From assembly GCF_035989285.1 (NCBI RefSeq), contig NZ_CP108513.1, forward strand, positions 2,604,001-2,668,000: 64,000 nucleotides of DNA. Direction: 5' to 3'. A program made the position numbers and the translations under genes. Shown here piece after piece: positions 1 through 7,864 of the stretch. The DNA is from Streptomyces sp. NBC_01235 (GTDB taxonomy: Bacteria; Actinomycetota; Actinomycetes; Streptomycetales; Streptomycetaceae). The stretch's first letter is position 1, and every line of letters begins with the position of its first letter. The notes below the pieces were generated by a model that did not search any database, was not told the origin of the DNA, and saw nothing but the letters and a program-made list of their open reading frames with translations.

Positions 1-282
1 CCGCGCCTCACCGATCACGACGGCTACGACTGGCATGTGCACTACTTCGCGCCCGGCGCCTCCGTCGCCGACCATCTGGCGGCCGACTGCGGGATGGCGC
101 TGGCGTTCTTCGTGGTGGCCGGGGAGCAGGAGCGGCTGCGGCGCTGTGAGGCCCCGGACTGCCGACGCGCCTTCGTCGACCTCTCCCGCAACCGGTCCCG
201 TCGGTACTGCGACAGCCGTACCTGCGGCAACCGCCTCCACGTGGCCGCCTACCGGGCGCGCCGCAAGGAGGCCGCGGGGTGA
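1..282 (+). CDS. CGNR zinc finger protein (5' end outside window)
   Basis: The reading frame is open from base 1 to a TGA at 280-282, so the start lies to the left of the window. The visible 93 residues hold a C-terminal zinc-finger-like module: C-x4-C, then about 15 basic residues, then Y-C-D-S-R-x-C-G-N-R, followed by a basic tail. This is the CGNR zinc finger found at the C-terminus of ABATE-domain proteins in actinobacteria, which are thought to be DNA-binding regulators of stress responses. The N-terminal ABATE domain would be upstream and cannot be checked. A strong hairpin overlaps the stop codon. The family call rests on the CGNR motif and is firm; the biological role is unknown. Confidence 0.85.
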   Translation, partial: PRLTDHDGYDWHVHYFAPGASVADHLAADCGMALAFFVVAGEQERLRRCEAPDCRRAFVDLSRNRSRRYCDSRTCGNRLHVAAYRARRKEAAG

Positions 283-304
283 GGAGCCCCTGCAGGGGCT
301 CCTC
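281..304 (+). terminator. hairpin terminator after CGNR gene
   Basis: A perfect 24-nt palindrome: 10-bp arms GAGGAGCCCC and GGGGCTCCTC around TGCA. It begins inside the stop codon of the CGNR gene. There is no U-run, which is usual for Streptomyces terminators. It may also serve the small gene on the opposite strand that ends at 379. Confidence 0.7.
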
Positions 305-378
305 GAGGGCTCGGGGGCTCGGGGTGCCTCGATGCCGACGCGGCCCCGGCGGGTGACGCCGGGGACCGCGGGTACGGC

Positions 379-531
379 TCAGAGCAGCAGCAGGTCGTGC
401 AGCGAAGCCATGAGCAGCAGACACCCGATCACCGCTAGGAAGATCATCAGCGGTGGCTGGGAAAGGGCGAAGAGGCACCCGCGCGGCTCGTCCTTGGGCG
501 GCGCGGCGTCGCTCTGTGTCGTGTCCAGCAT
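379..531 (-). CDS. small single-pass membrane protein
   Basis: This reading frame of 50 codons starts at ATG (529-531). The N-terminal half is polar (TTQSDAAPPKDEPRG). The C-terminal half is one hydrophobic segment, roughly residues 26-48, ending in a run of leucines. The layout suggests a small membrane protein with a cytoplasmic N-terminus. No family is recognised. The start is uncertain, because an upstream in-frame GTG at 582 would add 17 residues and the ribosome binding site before 531 is weak. It is called because the composition is that of a real transmembrane peptide and no other good frame covers the stretch. Confidence 0.5.
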   Translation of the reverse strand: MLDTTQSDAAPPKDEPRGCLFALSQPPLMIFLAVIGCLLLMASLHDLLLL

Positions 532-755
532 CTCGCGGGCGATGATGACGCAGGTGACACCCCTGGCGCGATCAACACGCACGGATTGAGCGGGAGTTCG
601 CCGGATTCCGTGACGTCGGTTTCAGGCCGTGATCACTTCCGCGCGCGGGCAGGCCGACTGTGTCGTTTCAACGCGAGACCCGGTCACGGCCGCAGGCCAT
701 GGCCTCCGTCATATGCGGGACCCCCGCAGGTGCGGCCCCGTCTCCGGCGCGTGCC

Positions 756-1202
756 TCATATGCCGTGCTTCTTGAGGATGGCCTCGATGTCGCTGAAGTC
801 GTCGGATCCGCCGGTCGCCCGGGGTGCGGGCGCGGGACGGGACGCCGGGCGGGAGCCCTGGCCCAGGGACGGCGCCGAGGCCGCGGGAGCGACTGCCCCG
901 GACTGCGCGGAGCGGTTCGCCGCCTTGCGCTCCTTGCGGGTGCCGCCGCGGCGGCGCTCCACGGCACGGGTGGTGGCGAACAGGGCCCAGGCGCCGCCGA
1001 GCACGGCGAAGCCCGCCCAGGCCGTGGGGCTGAAGGCGGTGTCGGCGACCCATTCGACGACGCCGGTCATCACCAGGCCGAGCGGCACCAAGGCGTAGGC
1101 CGCGATGCGGGCGGCCGCCAGGAAGCGCTTGCGGTAGGCCGTGACCACCGCGATGCCCAGGCCGGCCGCGGCGACGGCGGAACAGACTGTCTCGGCGATC
1201 AT
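756..1202 (-). CDS. conserved membrane protein with disordered tail
   Basis: A 148-residue protein starting at ATG (1200-1202) behind a clear GGAGG site. It has three or four hydrophobic segments, roughly residues 5-20, 30-50 and 58-80. A basic stretch follows (VERRRGGTRKERK), then an Ala/Pro/Ser-rich linker and a short acidic C-terminal end (GGSDDFSDIEAILKKHGI). This end looks like a short conserved helix that may bind a partner. The family is not recognised. The upstream gene is divergent, so it is transcribed alone. Confidence 0.65.
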   Translation of the reverse strand: MIAETVCSAVAAAGLGIAVVTAYRKRFLAAARIAAYALVPLGLVMTGVVEWVADTAFSPTAWAGFAVLGGAWALFATTRAVERRRGGTRKERKAANRSAQSGAVAPAASAPSLGQGSRPASRPAPAPRATGGSDDFSDIEAILKKHGI

Positions 1203-1488
1203 CCGGTCCTCCAGGCGTGACTCACTTTGGCAAGGCTCAGACCGACTCGGCACCACGGCCGACGGGCCGGCGCTTCGTCCCTTCCATCCTGCACCCGCGC
1301 ACCGCTCACGGGCCACGCTCCGGCCGGACATCAGGGACATCTCCGGGTCGACTCCTCCGCAGGTGCCGCACGCCGTCCTCCCTCGGCGCCTCCCTCGGGG
1401 CCTCCCCCGGGGTCGAGCGGGATCTCCGTGGCGGGCGGTCGGAGATCCGGATTGGGGCGGTCGGGCGGGCGCCTGGGAGACTGGCGTC

Positions 1489-2019
1489 ATGAGCGACTCG
1501 TCCCCCACCTCCTCCCCCGCCCGTGCCGCCGTCGTCCTCGACGTCTGGTGCGAGCTGCAGTGCCCGGACTGCCACGGCGCCCTCGACGACCTGCGCGCCC
1601 TGCGCGAGCGCTACGGCGACCGGCTGGAGCTGCGGTTGCGGCACTTCCCGCTGGAGAAGCACCAGCACGCCTTCGCCGCCGCGCAGGCCGCCGAGGAGGC
1701 CCTGGAGCAGGGGCAGGGGTGGCCGTACGTCGAGGCCGTGCTGGGCCGGGTGGCGGAGCTGGACCGTAAGGGGGAACCCTTCCTGGTCGAGGTCGCCGGT
1801 GAACTCGGGCTGGACGCCGAGGAGTTCGACACCGCCCTGATCGACGGCCGGCACATCCTGATCGTGGACGCCGACCAGGCCGAGGGCAAGGCGATCGGCG
1901 TCACCGGGACCCCGACGTACGTCATCGGCGGTGAGCGTCTCGACGGCGGCAAGAGCCAGGAGGGGCTGCGGGAGCGGATCGAGGAGATCGCCGACCGACT
2001 GCTGGCCGAGCAGGCGTGA
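1489..2019 (+). CDS. DsbA-family thioredoxin-fold oxidoreductase
   Basis: A 176-residue protein with a thioredoxin fold of the DsbA/FrnE type. The redox motif C-P-D-C sits near residues 24-27 (WCELQCPDCH). The cis-proline loop is GVTGTPTYVIGG near the C-terminus, and a helical insertion lies between them, as in DsbA. There is no signal peptide, so it should act in the cytoplasm as a disulfide oxidoreductase or isomerase; the substrate is unknown. The start is the ATG at 1489, preceded by GGGAGA. It is monocistronic and convergent with the acetyltransferase gene at 2072. The family is sure, the physiological role is not. Confidence 0.85.
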   Translation: MSDSSPTSSPARAAVVLDVWCELQCPDCHGALDDLRALRERYGDRLELRLRHFPLEKHQHAFAAAQAAEEALEQGQGWPYVEAVLGRVAELDRKGEPFLVEVAGELGLDAEEFDTALIDGRHILIVDADQAEGKAIGVTGTPTYVIGGERLDGGKSQEGLRERIEEIADRLLAEQA

Positions 2020-2033
2020 GAGCCGCTCCGCGC

Positions 2034-2078
2034 AGATCAGCTGAGACCAGATCGGCTGAGACCAGGTCGGTTCAGAGC
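2034..2078. repeat. 15-bp imperfect tandem repeat
   Basis: Three copies of a 15-bp unit (consensus AGATCGGCTGAGACC) lie at 2034-2048, 2049-2063 and 2064-2078, the third being diverged. They fill the short gap between the convergent DsbA-like and acetyltransferase genes and run into the stop codon of the latter at 2072-2074. No hairpin as strong as a typical terminator is seen. Confidence 0.7.
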
Positions 2079-2896
2079 AGGTTCTTGTACATCGAGTAGC
2101 TCACCGGCACATAGCCCAGCGACTCGTACAGCCGCTCGGCCGGGGTGTTGTCGGCGAAGACGTTGAGGCCCATGACCCTCTTGCCGGCCGCGATCGCCTG
2201 GGCCTCGGCCAGCAGCATCAGGGATCGGCCGTGGCCCCGGCCGCGGAAGGCCTCGTCGGCCTCGACGTCGAACACGAACGCCTTGTCGTCGACGTACGAC
2301 ACCCAGAGGGTGCCGACCCGGGTGCCGTCGTGCTCCAGGACGCTGAACAGCATGTTCTCCGTCGCCAGGCCCTGCGGCAGCAGCAGTTCGTGGTCCCTCC
2401 GCGACTTGGCCCACGCCTCGTCCTCGGGCACCCCGCGCTCCCACCAGTCCCGGGCGTACTCCGCGATGCCGCGCTCGAACCAGGCCTCGTACTCGGCCTC
2501 CGTCATCGGCCTGCCCCGGCTGCCCTCGGGCAGCCGGGGAGCGGTGGCGCCGAGGGGCTTCTCCATGCCGCGGTTGCGGTGGACGTAGCCGAGTGCCGTC
2601 GCCAGCCGCAGCGCGGTCTCCGCCTCGGCGGGCACCCTGACGTCGATCCGCTTGCAACCCCAGCCGCGGGCCACCTCCTCGGCGGCCAGCGCGGCCACCG
2701 TGCCCCGGCCGCGCCCGCGGTCCGGTTCCTCGATGCGCAGGTCTTCGATCTGAGCGACGCCGGGCCCGAAGGAGGGGGACGTCGACAGGTGGACAGCTCC
2801 GACGGGACGGCTGTTCACGCACACCTGGTAGTGGCGCGACAGTGCCCCGTCGGCTGCGCGCTGAAGCGGCTCGGTCGGCCGCAGAGTCGTGGTCAT
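2072..2896 (-). CDS. tandem GNAT N-acetyltransferase
   Basis: A 274-residue protein with two acetyltransferase (GNAT) halves. The N-terminal half carries an acetyl-CoA loop near residue 78 (DRGRGRGTVAAL). The C-terminal half carries a second one near residue 212 (FRGRGHGRSLML), followed by GLNVFADNTPAERLYESLGY, the typical last part of a GNAT fold. The start chosen is the ATG at 2894-2896. The product probably acetylates a small amine or a protein N-terminus; the substrate cannot be told. Two GNAT domains in one chain occur in actinobacteria (the mycothiol synthase type is one example), but nothing here shows that function. Confidence 0.8.
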   Translation of the reverse strand: MTTTLRPTEPLQRAADGALSRHYQVCVNSRPVGAVHLSTSPSFGPGVAQIEDLRIEEPDRGRGRGTVAALAAEEVARGWGCKRIDVRVPAEAETALRLATALGYVHRNRGMEKPLGATAPRLPEGSRGRPMTEAEYEAWFERGIAEYARDWWERGVPEDEAWAKSRRDHELLLPQGLATENMLFSVLEHDGTRVGTLWVSYVDDKAFVFDVEADEAFRGRGHGRSLMLLAEAQAIAAGKRVMGLNVFADNTPAERLYESLGYVPVSYSMYKNLL

Positions 2897-2970
2897 CAGG
2901 GGCTTTCTACCCGCCGCGAGGAGCCACGTCAGCCTGTTTTCCGGGGCTTGCAGGTCCGGCGGTCCGGGCC

Positions 2971-3792
2971 TTACGGGTCGAGGTCGTCCCCGGCCCGCTC
3001 GGCGAAGATCCGCATCGCCTTGGCGGTCACCGGTCCCGGCGTGCCCGGCAGCTCGCGGTCGTCGACGCGGTGGACGGCCTGGACGTCGCGCAGGGTGGAG
3101 GTGAGGAAGACCTCGTCCGCCCGCCCCAGGACGTCCAGCGGGAGGTCGGTCTCCTTGGCGCCGGTCCACTCGACGGTCAGCTCGCGTGTGATGCCCGCGA
3201 GGCAGCCGGAGGCGAGCGGCGGGGTGTGGATCTCGCCGTCCAGGACGACGAAGACGTTGGACCCGGTGCCCTCGCAGAGCTGCCCGACCGTGTTGGCGAA
3301 CAGCGCCTCGGTGGCGCCGTGTTGGTGGGCACGGGCCAGCGCGACGACGTTCTCGGCGTACGAGGTCGTCTTCAGGCCGGTGAGCGCGCCGCGTTCGTTG
3401 CGGGTCCAGGGGACCGTGACGACGGCCGTGGAATCGGCGCGTCGGGCGGTCTCGCCGAGGGCGACGACCAGGGTGGGCCCGTGTTCGCCGCGGTCGGAGC
3501 CGAGGGGGCCGTGGCCTCCGGTGTAGGTGATGCGCAGCCGGCCGAGCGGCATCGGGTTGGCCTCGAGTACGGCGGCGCAGCCGCGGCGCACCTCGTCGTG
3601 GTCGGGGTCGGGCAGACCGAGGCCGCGCGCGGAGCGGGTCAGCCGGTCGAGGTGGCGGGTGAGCGCGAACGTCGTGCCGTCCACCGCCTTCACCGTCTCG
3701 AAGACGCCGTCGCCCACGGTCAGCCCGTGATCGAAGACGGAGACACGGGCGGCCTCGCTGTCCCGCAGCCCGCCGTCGAGCCAGATCTTCAC
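2971..3792 (-). CDS. pabC: aminodeoxychorismate lyase / class IV aminotransferase
   Basis: A 273-residue PLP enzyme of fold type IV. It opens with the usual KIWLDGG strand and has the DHGLTVGDGVFETVKA segment. A lysine (TYTGG to LKTTSYAENVVALARA) and EALFANTVGQLCEGTGSNVF lie near the middle. Directly after pabB, with one base between the pabB stop and this GTG start, it should convert 4-amino-4-deoxychorismate to 4-aminobenzoate and pyruvate for folate synthesis. Branched-chain or D-amino-acid aminotransferases share the fold, but the coupling to pabB supports the lyase call. No pabA is seen in the window. Confidence 0.88.
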   Translation of the reverse strand: MKIWLDGGLRDSEAARVSVFDHGLTVGDGVFETVKAVDGTTFALTRHLDRLTRSARGLGLPDPDHDEVRRGCAAVLEANPMPLGRLRITYTGGHGPLGSDRGEHGPTLVVALGETARRADSTAVVTVPWTRNERGALTGLKTTSYAENVVALARAHQHGATEALFANTVGQLCEGTGSNVFVVLDGEIHTPPLASGCLAGITRELTVEWTGAKETDLPLDVLGRADEVFLTSTLRDVQAVHRVDDRELPGTPGPVTAKAMRIFAERAGDDLDP

Positions 3793-3793
3793 G

Positions 3794-4858
3794 TCAGTCC
3801 CTCTCCCTCGGTCCCGTAGCTCCCGTGACCTCGTACGCTCCCGACGCTACCGCGAGCAGTCGGGACGCCTTCAGCTCGGTCTCCTCCCACTCGGCCTCGG
3901 GGTCGGATCCCCAGGTGATGCCCGCGCCGGTGCCGAAGCGCAGTACGGCCGGGCCGTCGGCGGCGCGGTCGATCCAGAAGGTGCGGATGCCGACGGCCAG
4001 CTCGCCCCTGCCCCGGTCGGCGTCGACCCAGCCGATGCCGCCGCAGTACGGGCCGCGGGGTGCCGTCTCCAGCGCGTCGATGATCCTCAGGGCACTCGAC
4101 TTCGGTGCCCCGGTGACCGAGCCGGGCGGGAAGGCGGCGCCGAGCAGCTCGGGCCAGCCGGCGCCGTCGCGCAGCTCGCCGCGGACCGTCGACACGAGGT
4201 GGACCAGGCCCGGGTGCTTCTCCACGGCACACAGGTCGGGGACGCTCACGCTGCCCGTGGCGCAGACCCGCCCGATGTCGTTGCGCACCAGGTCCACGAT
4301 CATCACGTTCTCGGCGTAGTCCTTCTCCAGGAGGTCGGCCTCGGTGCGCCCGGTGCCCTTGATCGGCCCTGACTCGACGACCCGGCCGTCGCGGCGCAGG
4401 AAGAGCTCGGGGGAGGCGGTGGCCGTCTCTATGCCGTGCACGGGCAGGCGAATCGTTCCTGCGTACGGCGCCGGGTTGCCCCGGGCCAGCAGGGAGGTGA
4501 GCGCGTCCACGTCGGCGTCGGCCGCCACCGGCGCGGTCAGGACACGGCAGAGATTGGCCTGGTACACCTCGCCGGCCGCGATGTGCTCGCGGATGCGGCG
4601 CACGCCTGCCGTGTACGCGGTGCGGTCGAGGGAGGACGTCCAGTCACCGGCCGCCGGCCCCCGCCATGCCCCCGGCACCGGAGCGGGCACGGGCTCCTCA
4701 CGGACGTCGGAGAAGCGTGCGCAGACCAGACGGCCTTCGAAGTCGGCGCAGACGGCCCAGAAACCGGCGGAGTCCAGAGCCGCGGGATCACTGGTGACGT
4801 CGAGCAGGCCGGTGGCGACGCGGGCGCCGAAACGGGCGAGAGGAGGGAGGTCGAGCAC
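3794..4858 (-). CDS. pabB: aminodeoxychorismate synthase component I
   Basis: A 354-residue chorismate-binding enzyme of the TrpE/PabB family. The PIKGTGRT motif has the lysine typical of PabB where TrpE has alanine. It is followed by EKDYAENVMIVDLVRNDIGR and later by GSVTGAPKSSALRII, the two chorismate/Mg binding stretches. The chain is shorter than many PabB proteins because the N-terminal region is reduced. It aminates chorismate using ammonia delivered by a separate glutaminase. The start is GTG (4856-4858). It forms a two-gene operon with pabC downstream. Confidence 0.9.
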   Translation of the reverse strand: MLDLPPLARFGARVATGLLDVTSDPAALDSAGFWAVCADFEGRLVCARFSDVREEPVPAPVPGAWRGPAAGDWTSSLDRTAYTAGVRRIREHIAAGEVYQANLCRVLTAPVAADADVDALTSLLARGNPAPYAGTIRLPVHGIETATASPELFLRRDGRVVESGPIKGTGRTEADLLEKDYAENVMIVDLVRNDIGRVCATGSVSVPDLCAVEKHPGLVHLVSTVRGELRDGAGWPELLGAAFPPGSVTGAPKSSALRIIDALETAPRGPYCGGIGWVDADRGRGELAVGIRTFWIDRAADGPAVLRFGTGAGITWGSDPEAEWEETELKASRLLAVASGAYEVTGATGPRERD

Positions 4859-4978
4859 GCTGTCGAGTCTATGGCGGGTCTCCCGGGACCGGGCCGGGGC
4901 ATGTCCCGCATGTCCCGCCCGGGGGGCCTGACCAGGTCTGCGAGGGGACGCAGCGCAGCACGCTGCACAAACGCGTTT

Positions 4979-5006
4979 TTGTACTGGCCCGGGAATCCGC
5001 TAGAGT
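4979..5006 (+). promoter_or_regulatory. promoter of the tRNA cluster
   Basis: A -35 box TTGTAC (4979-4984) and a -10 box TAGAGT (5001-5006) are separated by 16 bp, about 40 bp before the first tRNA. This resembles a housekeeping (HrdB-type) promoter and is the only good candidate upstream of the tRNA genes. Confidence 0.65.
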
Positions 5007-5047
5007 TCACCTCGTCGCCGGGACGCGAGAGCCGACCGAAACGACAA

Positions 5048-5120
5048 GCGGACGTAGCTCAGTTGGTAGAGCGCAACCTTGCCAAGGTTGAGGTCGCGAG
5101 TTCGAGCCTCGTCGTCCGCT
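5048..5120 (+). tRNA. tRNA-Gly (GCC)
   Basis: A 73-nt cloverleaf. The acceptor arms are GCGGACG and CGTCCGC with discriminator T. The anticodon stem is CAACC/GGTTG with loop TTGCCAA, giving anticodon GCC. The T loop is TTCGAGC. The 3' CCA is not encoded. Confidence 0.97.
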
Positions 5121-5158
5121 CGAAGGAAGAAGGGGTCTTCCCGGTCCCCTACACTCCT

Positions 5159-5229
5159 GGTGGAGTGGCCGAGAGGCGAGGCAACGGCCTGCAAAGCCGT
5201 CTACACGGGTTCAAATCCCGTCTCCACCT
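5159..5229 (+). tRNA. tRNA-Cys (GCA)
   Basis: A 71-nt cloverleaf. The acceptor arms are GGTGGAG and CTCCACC with discriminator T. The anticodon stem is ACGGC/GCCGT with loop CTGCAAA, giving anticodon GCA. The T arm is CGGGTTCAAATCCCG. CCA is not encoded. Confidence 0.97.
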
Positions 5230-5233
5230 CCAA

Positions 5234-5305
5234 GGACGATTAGCTCAGCGGGAGAGCGCTTCCCTGACACGGAAGAGGTCACTGGTTCAATCCCAGTATC
5301 GTCCA
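5234..5305 (+). tRNA. tRNA-Val (GAC), copy 1
   Basis: A 72-nt cloverleaf. The acceptor arms are GGACGAT and ATCGTCC with discriminator A. The anticodon stem is CTTCC/GGAAG with loop CTGACAC, giving anticodon GAC. It starts four bases after tRNA-Cys. CCA is not encoded. Confidence 0.97.
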
Positions 5306-5331
5306 CTGGATCTGCTCGAAGATCCGAACCC

Positions 5332-5403
5332 GCGCGATTAGCTCAGCGGGAGAGCGCTTCCCTGACACGGAAGAGGTCACTGGTTCAATCCCAGTATCGC
5401 GCA
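5332..5403 (+). tRNA. tRNA-Val (GAC), copy 2 with variant acceptor stem
   Basis: The body is the same as copy 1 between the acceptor arms. The acceptor stem is GCGCGAT with ATCGCGC instead of GGACGAT with ATCGTCC. The second and third base pairs are both changed on both strands, so pairing is kept. The anticodon is GAC and the discriminator A. Confidence 0.96.
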
Positions 5404-5422
5404 CGCAGCACCACACCCTCCC

Positions 5423-5494
5423 GGACGATTAGCTCAGCGGGAGAGCGCTTCCCTGACACGGAAGAGGTCACTGGTTCAATCCCAGTATCGTCCA
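5423..5494 (+). tRNA. tRNA-Val (GAC), copy 3
   Basis: Identical to copy 1 over 72 nt, including acceptor arms GGACGAT and ATCGTCC and anticodon GAC. It is the last gene of the cluster, followed by a strong hairpin. Confidence 0.97.
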
Positions 5495-5500
5495 CACGCC

Positions 5501-5536
5501 GAGAGCCCCCGGCCGCCTTCGCGGTCGGGGGCTCTT
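5501..5536. terminator. terminator between tRNA cluster and zinc-ribbon gene
   Basis: A 15-bp stem with one G-U pair: arms AGAGCCCCCGGCCGC and GCGGTCGGGGGCTCT around a CTTC loop. It lies between tRNA-Val copy 3 and the convergent gene ending at 5549 and can act for both strands. Confidence 0.85.
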
Positions 5537-5548
5537 CCGTGTGCCCGT

Positions 5549-5848
5549 TCAGCTGGAGAACAGCATGTGGCCGAAGCTCTTGTGGCGCTGATGGCCGCCG
5601 TAGTGACCGCCGTGGCCTCCGTGACCGCCGTGCGGGGCACCCCAGGCGGGAGCGGCCGGGGCCGCCGGGTACGCCTGCGGGGCGCCCGGGGGCGGCGGCG
5701 CCGGCTGGGACCACTGGGACTCCACGCGGGTCAGCGCCTCCAGCTCGCCGTAGTCGAGGAAGATCCCGCGGCAGTTGCTGCACTGTTCGATCTGGACGCC
5801 GTTGCGGTTGTACGTGTGCATCTGAGCATGACACTTGGGGCACTGCAT
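5549..5848 (-). CDS. TFIIB-type zinc ribbon protein
   Basis: A 99-residue protein with an N-terminal zinc ribbon: C-P-K-C at residues 3-6 and C-S-N-C around 23-26, then RGIFLDYGELEAL, which matches the zf-TFIIB family of small bacterial proteins. The rest is Pro/Ala-rich followed by a Gly/His-rich stretch (GGHGGHGGHYGGHQRH), which may bind metal. The start is ATG (5846-5848); an upstream in-frame GTG at 5905 would add 19 residues, so the N-terminus is not certain. Function unknown; zinc binding is inferred from the four cysteines. Confidence 0.8.
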   Translation of the reverse strand: MQCPKCHAQMHTYNRNGVQIEQCSNCRGIFLDYGELEALTRVESQWSQPAPPPPGAPQAYPAAPAAPAWGAPHGGHGGHGGHYGGHQRHKSFGHMLFSS

Positions 5849-5929
5849 GGTTCGGCTCAACTCCTCGCCGGTCGGTCCTGTTTCGTGTACCGCCAGGACA
5901 GACACTGTCCGGCCGCGGTCGGTTGCACC

Positions 5930-6865
5930 CTACTTCGCGAGACCGGCCGCCAACTGCGGGGGTTCGGAACCCATTCGGGCACACGCGTCGACCAGGCACT
6001 GCTCGACCTCGTCCAGCGACCGCTCGTGCGCCACCGACTTCGTGACAGCCCGTGCCGCGGTCTGGACGGTGAGTGCGCGTGCGGGGACGTCGAGGGCGGG
6101 CCAGGGGTCGCCGGATCCGGGGACGGCGGGGCCGGACCCGGCACGGTAGGCGGTCAGGAAGCGGGTCCACTCGTCGGGCGGCAGCAGACCGCAGGCGTAC
6201 CAGGCGGCGGGGCGGGCGAGGTCCCAGGCCGGGACGCCGACCCCGAGATCGTCGACGTCGATCAGGCGCCAGGGACCGTCGGGAGCGGGATGGCGGACGA
6301 GTTGGCCGAGGTGGAGGTCGCCGTGGCAGAGGCTGGTGACGTCCGGCATGGGTGCCTCGGCGCGGGCCCAGGCGGGCAGCGCGCGCCAGGCGTTCAGGAC
6401 GGGGGCGACGGCGGGATGCGGTCCGGCGGCCCGCAGCCGGGTCACGGCGTGGGCGGCCTTGGCGGGGCCGCGCATCGGCGGCAGACCGGTCGGGGCGGGG
6501 GCGCGGTGGAGACGAGCGAGCAGGGTGCCCGCGGCCTCCCAGGGGGCCGCCTCCGGGTCGTCCGGGTCCACCGGGGTGCCGTACGGCCAGAACGTGACGA
6601 GTCTGCCGTGGAGGGGGGCCGGGGTCGCAGCCAGCGGAGCGAGGAGGACGTCGGGGAGACCGGCGGCCGCGGCGAGGCGGGGGGTGAGGTCGTCCGGGTC
6701 GGTGTCGGGGGCGTGCGCCTTCGCGACCGTCCCCGCGTGCCGGACGACGGTGGCGTCGGGACGGTCGGCGAGGGTGGCCGCGCCGCACGGGCAGGCGGAG
6801 CCGGCTTCGTGAGCCTGCGCTCTGGCTCGGAAGGTGAGCTCGGTGAGCAGGGGGTGGGCGGTCAC
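5930..6865 (-). CDS. aminoglycoside phosphotransferase-family kinase
   Basis: A 311-residue protein of the APH/choline-kinase fold. The catalytic loop is SLCHGDLHLGQLV and the metal-binding motif is LIDVDDLGVGVPAWDLA, spaced about 20 residues apart as usual. The start is GTG (6863-6865) with AGGGAG upstream. The family phosphorylates aminoglycosides, choline, homoserine or other hydroxyl compounds; nothing here points to one substrate, and most chromosomal members in Streptomyces have no known resistance role. The gene stands alone between a zinc-ribbon gene and a small membrane protein gene on the same strand. Confidence 0.85.
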   Translation of the reverse strand: MTAHPLLTELTFRARAQAHEAGSACPCGAATLADRPDATVVRHAGTVAKAHAPDTDPDDLTPRLAAAAGLPDVLLAPLAATPAPLHGRLVTFWPYGTPVDPDDPEAAPWEAAGTLLARLHRAPAPTGLPPMRGPAKAAHAVTRLRAAGPHPAVAPVLNAWRALPAWARAEAPMPDVTSLCHGDLHLGQLVRHPAPDGPWRLIDVDDLGVGVPAWDLARPAAWYACGLLPPDEWTRFLTAYRAGSGPAVPGSGDPWPALDVPARALTVQTAARAVTKSVAHERSLDEVEQCLVDACARMGSEPPQLAAGLAK

Positions 6866-7070
6866 GGGGCTCCCTGAGCGACGGCGTGCGGTCTCCTCGC
6901 GAGGGTACGCAGGTGAGACCGCCGGGTGGCCCTCCGGCCGGGAAAAGCAATGCAGGCGCAGCTCCCCAGCTGCGCCTGCATCATTTGCCGTCCGCCGCAC
7001 CCCCGTCCCCACGGGGTTTCATGGGTGGATGTCCCCGCCCGGACCGCTCTTCCGGGCCTGGGGTCGCCGC

Positions 7071-7265
7071 TCAGCGCCCCAGCATCACTCCCACGGACGA
7101 CGCCTGTGTGGCCACTGTCTCCCAGCCGTCGAAGACGACGAGGAGCAGGACCGCCAGAGGAAGGGCCATCAGCGTCGCCACCAGGGGGTGGCGGCGACCC
7201 GTGCGGCGGGGGCGCGTGGTGCGTCCCTGCGTGCGGAGCATCGTCCGCGATGCCGTGTGGGCCAT
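7071..7265 (-). CDS. small membrane protein
   Basis: A 64-residue product starting at ATG (7263-7265) with AGGAGAGG seven bases upstream, which makes the start credible. A basic N-terminus (TMLRTQGRTTRPRRTGRRH) is followed by one transmembrane segment (about residues 28-45) and a short outside tail ending VGVMLGR. No family recognised. Confidence 0.65.
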   Translation of the reverse strand: MAHTASRTMLRTQGRTTRPRRTGRRHPLVATLMALPLAVLLLVVFDGWETVATQASSVGVMLGR

Positions 7266-7864
7266 GGTCCCTCTCCTGACCTGATCAGTTGTCGTTGGCA
7301 GCGGCGAGTGTCTGACCTCGGGGGACGAGTGCTGCACCCGCCGCTTGACCTCAAATCTAGGCGGGCGGCGGCCGCCGGACGTCATGCCCTCGTACCGATT
7401 GCCGGGCCTCCCGGAGGATGAGCCGTGACCTGCGGAGTACTCCCCTGGGTGGAGACGGGGTCCTAGGTCTCGGGGTCTTCCCGGAGGGGTGTCCGGTCCG
7501 GGCCCGGTTCCGGGCTCTCCGCGGGGACTCCATGGTGACTTCGCTCACTTCCCCCACCCCCCGCCGTACCTCCGTCTCCCCCCGGCGGCCCGCCCTGCCG
7601 GCCGCCGGCCCATGGGTCCGTGTCGTGTCGCCGACGTCGACGGCCGTCTCCGCGCGGTCGCCTCTCACGGGTTCAATCCCCCTTCTGCGTCAGGTGGTTG
7701 AGGTCACAGAACCGTCAAAACGCGCCTGTCCGCAGGCCCCCTGACCACCCTTCAAGTCTCCCACCGGGCACTGACAATCGATCGGGACGAGAGGGCGCGG
7801 CCTCTGCGCGCGAGCGGCCGTGGAAACGTAAGCTGTGCCACGTCACACGGACCGGGCAGCGGGG
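7266..7864. other. 600-bp intergenic region, no gene seen
   Basis: This lies between two divergent genes and must hold both promoters. No frame has convincing codon use. A 10-bp palindrome GGAGTACTCC is at 7434-7443. TTGACC occurs at 7346-7351 without a good -10 partner. No RNA gene was recognised. Confidence 0.5.

Noticed and set aside
7418..7744. Short frames in the 600-bp gap upstream of the kinase
   Set aside because: Start sites, codon use and composition are not convincing on either strand.
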